6,194 bases of DNA, from NCBI GenBank assembly GCA_026225435.1, contig JAMFST010000572.1:1-6194 (forward strand), in the 5' to 3' direction. Below, piece by piece: positions 1 to 5,013 of this stretch (positions are counted from its first letter, which is position 1; each line of letters begins with the position of its first letter). The translations under genes and the position numbers were made by a program. A model generated the notes under the pieces. That model saw only the letters and a list, made by a program, of their open reading frames with translations. It ran no database searches and had not been told where the DNA came from. The stretch is from Labilithrix luteola (lineage in GTDB: Bacteria > Myxococcota_A > Polyangia > Polyangiales > Polyangiaceae).

Positions 1-1632
1 GGCGCGCAAGGTGGCGAGGAGGTCCCCGGCGATGCTCCCGTCGCTCACGTCGCCGCTCGCGTACCCGCCGGCCGACGCCGACACCACGCCGGTCGGCGCG
101 CGCCACTCGCCGAACACCTTGCGCAAGGTGCCGGCCCACTCGCCGGTGGTGACGCCGGCGTGCGCGCAGACGATCGACACCGGCATCACGTTCTCGCCCG
201 ACGCGGCCACCCGCGCCAGCTCGGCCAGGGCGCTGGTCACCTTCGCCTCGTCGCGCGTCGCGCGGAAGGCCGCCAGCCGCTCGATCGCCTCGCGCTCCAC
301 GTCGGGGTTCACGCTCAGGATCGACTCCTTCCCCCCTTCGGTCAGCGGCGAGGCCTCGGTCTCCTTGTACTTGTTCACCCCGACGACCACCTGCTCGCCC
401 GCCTCGATGCGCGCGAAGCGCTCGGCGTTCGAGGTGACCAGCCGCTCCTTGATCTTCCCGCTGGCGATCGCCCGCACCAGCTGCGCGGTCACCGACGGCA
501 TCGCCCCCGGGTGCGGCGGCCCGCCGTCGTGCCCGTCGATCTCGAGGATGCTGGCGATCTCGGCCCAGGCGCCGCGCTCCAGCTCCGCGACCTTCGCCTC
601 CACCACCTTGGAGCCGTCGAAGAGATCGGGGTAATCGAGCAGATCCGACTCGAAGGCCAGGATCTGCTGCGCGCGCAGGCTCCACTGCTGGTCCCAGGGG
701 CGTGGCAAGCCGAGCGCCTCGTTCCACGCCGGCAGCTGCACCGCGCGGGCGCGCGCCTTCTCGCTCAGGGTCACGGCGAGCATCTCGAGGACGATGCACA
801 CGACGTTGTTCTCCGGCTGCGCCGCCGTCAGCCCCAGCGAGTTGACCTGCACGCCGTAACGGAAGCGCCGCAGCTTGGCGTCCTCGACGCCGTAGCGCTC
901 GCGCGTCAGCCGGTCCCACATCTGGCCGAACGCGCGCATCTTGCACATCTCCTCGACGAAGCGGACGCCGGCGTTGACGAAGAAGGATATGCGCCCGACG
1001 ACTTTGCCAAGATCGACTTCCGCATTAACAGCACTCTTGACAGAGTCACGCACGCGGTCGAGCACACCCATCGCGGTGAGCAGCGCGTAGGCCAGCTCCT
1101 GCACCGGCGTCGCTCCGGCTTCCTGCAGGTGGTAGCTGCACACGTTGGTCGGATTCCACTCGGGCACGTGCTCGACCGCGAAGGTGACCACGTCGCTCGT
1201 CAGGCGCAGCGAGTGCTCCGGCGCGAACACGTACGTCCCGCGCGACAGGTACTCCTTCACCAGGTCGTTCTGCGTGGTGCCCGCGAGCTTCTTCACGTCC
1301 AGCCCGCGCTCCTCGGCGAGCGCCAGATACAGCGCAAAAAGCCAGGGCGCCGTCGCGTTGATGGTCATCGACGTGTTCATCCGCTCGAGCGGGATGTCGG
1401 CGAAGAGCGCGCGCATGTCCCCCAGGTGCGCGACCGGCACGCCGACCTTCCCCACCTCGCCGCGCGCCAGCGGATGGTCCGGGTCGTAGCCGGTCTGGGT
1501 CGGCAGGTCGAACGCCACCGACAGGCCGGTCTGCCCCTTCTCGAGGTTCTTCCGGTAGAGCGCGTTGCTCGCCGCCGGGGTCGAGTGTCCCGAGTAGGTC
1601 CGCATGATCCAGGGGCGACGTTCCGTCTTCAT
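1..1632 (-). CDS. ecm: Ethylmalonyl-CoA mutase, B12-dependent, 3' end outside window
   Basis: Catalyses the coenzyme-B12-dependent rearrangement of (2R)-ethylmalonyl-CoA to methylsuccinyl-CoA in the cytoplasm (ethylmalonyl-CoA pathway). I translated this strand: 544 codons without a stop, from ATG at 1632 to the edge. Visible blocks are PWIMRTYSGHST (7-18), GQTGLSVAFDLPTQTGYD (33-50), MNTSMTINATA (85-95), GTTQND (118-123), NVCSYHLQEAGATPVQE (163-179), RYGVQVNSLGLT (258-269), the stretch from RARAVQLPAWNEALGLPRP to WDQQWSLR (294-320), and AGVTTGEWAGTLRKVFGEWRA (492-512). NVCSYHLQEAGAT and the QLPAWNEALGL region fit Ecm/MeaA better than methylmalonyl-CoA mutase, as I recall those families. The C-terminal B12-binding domain (DxHxxG) is expected beyond base 1 and is not seen. 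An in-frame TAG lies 9 bases upstream of the ATG, which fixes the start; there is no Shine-Dalgarno sequence. Divergent from ccr. Oddities are an AT-richer patch (residues 197-215), Cys279 where relatives have Arg, and an apparent insertion near residues 362-393. The main alternative is another acyl-CoA mutase of this superfamily. Confidence 0.9.
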   Translation of the reverse strand, partial: MKTERRPWIMRTYSGHSTPAASNALYRKNLEKGQTGLSVAFDLPTQTGYDPDHPLARGEVGKVGVPVAHLGDMRALFADIPLERMNTSMTINATAPWLFALYLALAEERGLDVKKLAGTTQNDLVKEYLSRGTYVFAPEHSLRLTSDVVTFAVEHVPEWNPTNVCSYHLQEAGATPVQELAYALLTAMGVLDRVRDSVKSAVNAEVDLGKVVGRISFFVNAGVRFVEEMCKMRAFGQMWDRLTRERYGVEDAKLRRFRYGVQVNSLGLTAAQPENNVVCIVLEMLAVTLSEKARARAVQLPAWNEALGLPRPWDQQWSLRAQQILAFESDLLDYPDLFDGSKVVEAKVAELERGAWAEIASILEIDGHDGGPPHPGAMPSVTAQLVRAIASGKIKERLVTSNAERFARIEAGEQVVVGVNKYKETEASPLTEGGKESILSVNPDVEREAIERLAAFRATRDEAKVTSALAELARVAASGENVMPVSIVCAHAGVTTGEWAGTLRKVFGEWRAPTGVVSASAGGYASGDVSDGSIAGDLLATLRA

Positions 1633-1638
1633 ATTTGG

Positions 1639-1647
1639 ATTCTAACA
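1639..1647 (-). promoter_or_regulatory. Extended -10 promoter element for a leaderless ecm transcript
   Basis: On the minus strand this reads TGTTAGAAT, a TGn extended -10 followed by TAGAAT (one mismatch to TATAAT). Six bases (CCAAAT) separate it from the ecm ATG at 1632, so transcription starting at the usual distance would begin at or next to the A of the start codon. The sequence before the ATG has no Shine-Dalgarno match, which agrees with a leaderless message. No good -35 is present at 16-18 bp spacing; extended -10 promoters often do without one. The placement is seen directly; promoter activity is inferred. Confidence 0.5.
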
Positions 1648-1649
1648 CT

Positions 1650-1682
1650 CGCGCATTTTGACACTCCGCGCCATGATGCGCG
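1650..1682. repeat. 7-bp inverted repeat in the ccr-ecm divergent intergenic region
   Basis: The arms CGCGCAT (1650-1656) and ATGCGCG (1676-1682) are perfect inverted complements separated by 19 bp. They lie within the 54-bp gap between the two divergent starts, upstream of the ecm -10 and just before the ccr ATG. A direct repeat ACACTC (1645-1650 and 1661-1666, each followed within one base by GCGC) overlaps it. This could be an operator for a regulator controlling both genes, but in GC-rich DNA such short arms also arise by chance. Confidence 0.3.
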
Positions 1683-1686
1683 CGAC

Positions 1687-2913
1687 ATGACCGCTCATCT
1701 CAAGGTTCCCGAGCTTGGAGTCGTCCCGCCGGAGATGGACGCCTGGGTGATCCGCAAGGAGCGCTTCGGGGATCCGCTCACCTCCTTCAAGCGGGAGTCG
1801 ATGGCGACGCCCGAGCCCGGCCCCGGCGAGGTGCTCGTCCTCGTGATGGCCGCCGGCGTGAACTACAATGGCATCTGGGCGGGCCTGGGCAAGCCGGTCA
1901 GCATCCTCGACGTCACCAAGAAGGATTTCCACATCGGCGGCTCGGACGCGTCGGGCATCGTGTGGAAGCTCGGCGAAGGCGTCACCCGCTGGAAGGTCGG
2001 CGACGAGGTGGTGCTCCACTGCAACGTCACCTGCGGCCAGTGCGGCGCCTGCAACGGCTTCGACCCGATGGCGTGCGAGGACCAGAAGATCTGGGGCTAC
2101 GAGACGCCGTACGGCAGCTTCGCCCAGTTCACCGTGGTGCAGGCGCAGCAGCTGCTGAAGAAGCCGAAGGCGCTTTCGTGGGAGGTCGCGGCCAGCTACG
2201 GCCTCGTCTACTTCACCGCCTACCGCATGCTGGTCGATCGCGCGCGCGTGCGGCCTGGCGAGGTGGTGCTCATCTGGGGCGCGTCCGGCGGGCTCGGGAT
2301 CTTCGCCTGCCAGATCACCAAGCTGCTCGGCGCGACCTCGATCGGGATCGTCTCGTCACCCGACAAGGCGGCGCTGGCCAAGAGCTTCGGCTGCGACCAC
2401 ACGCTCAATCGCAACGACTTCCCCGGGCTCGCCTTCCAGCCGAACGAGACCGACGAGCAAGCGAAGGCGCGCGCCGCGGCCACCAAGAAGATGGGCAAGG
2501 CGATCTGGGAGCTGCTCGGCGAGAAGAAGGGGCCGGACGTGGTCTTCGAGCACGTCGGGCAGGAGTCCTTCCCCACCAGCGTGTTCCTCGCCAATCGCAT
2601 GAGCCGCATCGTCATCTGCGGCGCGACCTCGGGGTTCAATCTCACCTTCGACGTGCGCCACCTGTGGATGCGCCAGAAGTCGATCATCGGTAGCCACTTC
2701 GCCAACGCCGAGGAGTGTCACCGGGCAAACGAGCTGGTACACCAGGGGAAGATCAAGCCGGTGCTCACGGCGACGTACAGCTACGACGACATCGCCGAGG
2801 CGCACGACGTGATGTACAAAAATAAGCACATGGGCACGCTCGCGTGCCTGGTGAACGCGCCGCGCGAGGGGTTGACGAACCTCGAAGAGACGCGGGCCGC
2901 GCTGGCGGGGTGA
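1687..2913 (+). CDS. ccr: Crotonyl-CoA carboxylase/reductase
   Basis: NADPH-dependent reductive carboxylation of crotonyl-CoA to (2S)-ethylmalonyl-CoA; cytoplasmic medium-chain dehydrogenase/reductase (MDR) fold. 408 residues, slightly shorter at the N-terminus than the roughly 430-residue alphaproteobacterial enzymes I recall. Blocks: PPEMDAWVIRKERFGDP (14-30), MAAGVNYNGIWAGLGKPVS (54-72), GGSDASGIVW (84-93), IWGYETPYGSFAQF (135-148), nucleotide-binding WGASGGLG (197-204), FEHVGQ (287-292), FDVRHLWM (321-328), GSHFAN (335-340). By alignment from memory to the Kitasatospora setae enzyme, the CO2-pocket residues are Asn61, Tyr138 (Phe there), Glu139 and His337. Unusual is a Cys cluster, C116-x2-C119-x2-C122-x7-C130, matching MDR structural zinc spacing; the Ccr sequences I remember lack it. 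The ATG at 1687 is the only in-frame start near the conserved N-terminus, and no Shine-Dalgarno sequence precedes it. Divergent from ecm, its pathway partner. The stop lies 3 bp from the convergent TPR gene. An enoyl-CoA carboxylase/reductase with a different chain-length preference is possible. Confidence 0.93.
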   Translation: MTAHLKVPELGVVPPEMDAWVIRKERFGDPLTSFKRESMATPEPGPGEVLVLVMAAGVNYNGIWAGLGKPVSILDVTKKDFHIGGSDASGIVWKLGEGVTRWKVGDEVVLHCNVTCGQCGACNGFDPMACEDQKIWGYETPYGSFAQFTVVQAQQLLKKPKALSWEVAASYGLVYFTAYRMLVDRARVRPGEVVLIWGASGGLGIFACQITKLLGATSIGIVSSPDKAALAKSFGCDHTLNRNDFPGLAFQPNETDEQAKARAAATKKMGKAIWELLGEKKGPDVVFEHVGQESFPTSVFLANRMSRIVICGATSGFNLTFDVRHLWMRQKSIIGSHFANAEECHRANELVHQGKIKPVLTATYSYDDIAEAHDVMYKNKHMGTLACLVNAPREGLTNLEETRAALAG

Positions 2914-2916
2914 CAC

Positions 2917-4008
2917 TCAGTGACTGAAGGGGCTGCTGCCCGGGTCCGGCGTCGGATCCGGCAGCGGGTCGGGCAGCCCGCGCTTCGGGGTCTTGGGCTT
3001 GTCGACCCCTCTCCCTGGCTTGCCCGGCTTCTTCTGCGGTCCTTCGACCACCGCTCTCGCGGCGAGCACGCGCTCGTGCGTCTCGGCGAGATGCCGGCGG
3101 GCCAGCGGGATCCAGCGCTCGGTCGGCGCCGCCTCCTTCAGGTACGCGGCCCAGCGCTTCTCGCAGGCTTCCCAGTAGCGCGCCGCGTAGTGCGGCTCGA
3201 TCGCCTGCTTCGCCTCCTCGGCCAGCGCCAGCGCGAGGTACCAGTGGCGCTCGTACTCGGGCACGAAGAACACGTTCTCGCCGTACTCGAGGGTGCGCTC
3301 GCCCGGATCGAGCTGCGTGCCGAGGAGCGCTTCCTCCTCGGCGGCGTGCGGATCTCCCGCGCGATCGAGCGCCACGGCGAGCCCCCAGGTCGCGAGCAAG
3401 GTCGTCTCCTGCGTGCTCTGCCCTGCGCCGCCTGCGACCAGCGCCACCGACTCGCGGTAGCGCGCGATCGCCTCCGGCAGGTTCCCGAGGCGCATCTCCG
3501 CCTCCGCCAGGTTGAGCACCGCGGTCCCCTTCGCGTGCTCGTCGGTCACCGCCGCGAGGTAGGCGAAGTACGTCGCCCGCTCCTCCTTCGGTCGATCGAG
3601 CCGCGCATAGGCGAAGGAGAGCGACTCGATGGCGTCGATGACGCCCGGCGCATCGGGGTGGTCCTTGATCGCGGCGGAGAGCACCGTCACCGCGCGCTCG
3701 TGCTCCTGCAGCTTCTCGTAGACCTCGCCGAGGTCGAAGCGCAGGCGCGCATCGGGGCTCGTCTCGGCGTGCGCTTCGAGCAGCAGATCGCGCGCATGGG
3801 AGACGACGCTCGAGCGAAGCACCGGCACCGAGCTGACCGCCGAGGTGGTGAGCGCCTGCTCGACGTAGGCGTGCAGGGCGTCGCGCGTCGCCACCTGCGG
3901 ATCGCGTGCGCGTTCCCACACGGTGGCGGGAGTGTCCGCGCGGACCGACGCGGTCGCCAGCGCGACGGCGAGCCCGAGCGCGCTCGTGCGGAAGACTCGA
4001 GCACTCAT
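2917..4008 (-). CDS. Exported TPR-repeat protein with Pro-rich tail
   Basis: 363 residues, function unknown. The N-terminus (1-24) is a signal peptide: basic start, hydrophobic core LGLAVALATA, probable cleavage after VRA-24; there is no lipobox Cys, so a soluble periplasmic protein is likely. VWER (30-33) follows the cleavage site. Helical TPR-like repeats run through about 88-120 (LRFDLGEVYEKL, then ERAVTVLSAAIKDHPD), 124-160, 162-194 (AVLNLAEAEMRLGNLPEAIARYRESV) and 202-235. A C-terminal motif RWAAYLKEAAPTERWI (285-300) then ARRHLAE (303-309) matches the upstream gene, suggesting paralogy. The tail from about 323 is basic and Pro-rich, with alternating P and D (LPDPLPDPTPDPG), probably disordered. 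The ATG overlaps the upstream stop as ATGA, indicating translational coupling; this is the last gene of a purA-led operon. TPR domains imply protein-protein contacts, but no partner can be named. Confidence 0.88.
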   Translation of the reverse strand: MSARVFRTSALGLAVALATASVRADTPATVWERARDPQVATRDALHAYVEQALTTSAVSSVPVLRSSVVSHARDLLLEAHAETSPDARLRFDLGEVYEKLQEHERAVTVLSAAIKDHPDAPGVIDAIESLSFAYARLDRPKEERATYFAYLAAVTDEHAKGTAVLNLAEAEMRLGNLPEAIARYRESVALVAGGAGQSTQETTLLATWGLAVALDRAGDPHAAEEEALLGTQLDPGERTLEYGENVFFVPEYERHWYLALALAEEAKQAIEPHYAARYWEACEKRWAAYLKEAAPTERWIPLARRHLAETHERVLAARAVVEGPQKKPGKPGRGVDKPKTPKRGLPDPLPDPTPDPGSSPFSH

Positions 4009-4991
4009 CGTCCGCCCCGCGGGGTGCGCTTCTCACCGAGGTGCTCGCGCGCGCGGGCGATCCACTCCGGCGGCGTCGAGGCCGGCGCCGCCGTCAGGTA
4101 CGCCTTCCAGCGCGCGCGGCCGCGATCGGGATGCGTCGGATCCTCGAGCACGGCGAGCAGCGCATGCACCTCCGCCTGGGCACCGCCGACCCCCACCGAG
4201 GCGCGCACACGGTCGTCAACAACCGACTCGAGGGGGAACCGGCCGCGCTCGGCCAGCAGCGCGCTCGCCTCGGCGCCGGTGCCGCTCGCCGCCTGGCGAT
4301 CGAGCGCCAGCGCCAGCGCCGCCACCGCCGTGGTCTGCATCTCCTCCTGCGAGCCGCGCAGCAGCTCGCGAAAGCGCGCCACCGCCTCGTCGATCCCGGC
4401 CGGACCGCGCGCCATCGACGCCAGCCCCGCCTCGAAGAACACCGGCGCCCGCCCGGCCAGCGGGAGCGACGAGGCCCGCGGCAAGAGCGCGGCGTAGGCG
4501 ACGCGCGCCTCGTCTCGCTTGCCGTCGAGCGCCAGCGCCCGCGCCGCCGCGAGCAGCGAAGCGACGTCCTCGAGCGAGCGCGGATCGAGCTGCCGCGCCC
4601 GGGCGAGCGCCTCCTGCGCCTCCTTCGGCTTGTGCAGCGCCACGAGCGCCCGCGCGCGCAGGGCCGACGGCGCCGCGTGCCCCGGTGCCAGCTTCTCCGC
4701 GTCGTCCCCTGCGGCCAGTGCCTGCTCCGCCTGGTGCGTCGTCACCCATCCGCTCCCGGCGAGCAACGCGGCCCCTTCGGCGAGTCGACGGCAATAGTCG
4801 GCCGACGAGACCTCCTTCGACCGCTCCCACACGTTCCGCTGCCCGTCCGGATTGCACTCCGGCGGCCGCCCTCCGGACCACGTGCCGGGCGCGAGATCCG
4901 CCGGGCGCGATTCCTCGGCCCGCGCGCTCGCCACCAGCGTCACCGCGCCGAGAGCTAGCGCGAGCGAGAAGCGGAAGGGGCCAGAGCGCAC
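4005..4991 (-). CDS. Exported TPR-like protein, paralogue of the gene downstream
   Basis: 328 residues, function unknown, GTG start. Residues 1-25 form a signal peptide (Arg-rich start, core LALALGAVTLVA, cleavage after ARA-25). The mature N-terminus has two cysteines, C46 in PPECNPDG and C67 in DYCRRL, bracketing NVWER (53-57); a disulfide is possible in the periplasm. Ala-rich amphipathic helices follow (about 82-250), with TPR-like units around 105-136 (ALVALHKPKEAQEALARARQ) and 145-170. The C-terminus carries RWKAYLTAAP (294-303), EWIARAREHLGE (309-320), the same motif as in the downstream gene. It starts 22 bp after purA and overlaps the next gene by 4 bp, so it is probably cotranscribed with both. 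The start rests on the signal peptide, because later in-frame starts would destroy it and no earlier one is available between it and the purA stop. Helical repeats are clear; individual TPR boundaries are not. Confidence 0.87.
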   Translation of the reverse strand: MRSGPFRFSLALALGAVTLVASARAEESRPADLAPGTWSGGRPPECNPDGQRNVWERSKEVSSADYCRRLAEGAALLAGSGWVTTHQAEQALAAGDDAEKLAPGHAAPSALRARALVALHKPKEAQEALARARQLDPRSLEDVASLLAAARALALDGKRDEARVAYAALLPRASSLPLAGRAPVFFEAGLASMARGPAGIDEAVARFRELLRGSQEEMQTTAVAALALALDRQAASGTGAEASALLAERGRFPLESVVDDRVRASVGVGGAQAEVHALLAVLEDPTHPDRGRARWKAYLTAAPASTPPEWIARAREHLGEKRTPRGGR

Positions 4992-4997
4992 CCCTCC
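4992..4997 (-). promoter_or_regulatory. Shine-Dalgarno-like GGAGGG abutting the GTG start
   Basis: On the minus strand GGAGGG sits immediately before the GTG at 4991. It is the only strong Shine-Dalgarno match in this gap, but a spacing of about one base is far shorter than the usual 5-9. No alternative in-frame start at a better distance keeps the signal peptide. Either initiation here is weak and depends on ribosomes finishing purA 22 bp upstream, or the match is fortuitous. Confidence 0.35.
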
Positions 4998-5013
4998 ACT
5001 GTAAGCTGCTTCT

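Noticed and set aside
1658..1663. Perfect TTGACA -35 hexamer on the plus strand before ccr.
   Set aside because: The position 17 bp downstream (1681-1686) reads CGCGAC, with no resemblance to a -10, and it would leave no room before the ATG.
160..1686. Open plus-strand frame continuous with ccr for about 1.5 kb upstream, suggesting a fusion protein.
   Set aside because: It is antisense to ecm, whose translation matches a conserved mutase end to end. The upstream peptide is Arg/His/Leu-rich with no recognisable motif, as expected for an antisense frame in GC-rich DNA. The Ccr conserved region begins just after the ATG at 1687.
1659..2918. The octamer TGACACTC occurs at 1659-1666 and 2911-2918, just outside and at the end of ccr, like flanking repeats of an inserted unit.
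   Set aside because: A single repeated 8-mer is expected by chance in 6 kb. The second copy overlaps the stop codon, and there are no other signs of insertion.
2943..2985. Repetitive GC-rich stretch near the end of the second TPR gene, considered as a terminator or repeat element.
   Set aside because: It encodes the alternating Pro/Asp tail of the protein and has no T-tract, so the repetition is explained at protein level.
4015..4024. Perfect 10-bp palindrome CCCCGCGGGG just upstream of the second TPR start.
   Set aside because: It lies in the coding end of the upstream gene and is all G/C. Such short palindromes are common at this base composition, and it cannot form a stable stem without a loop.
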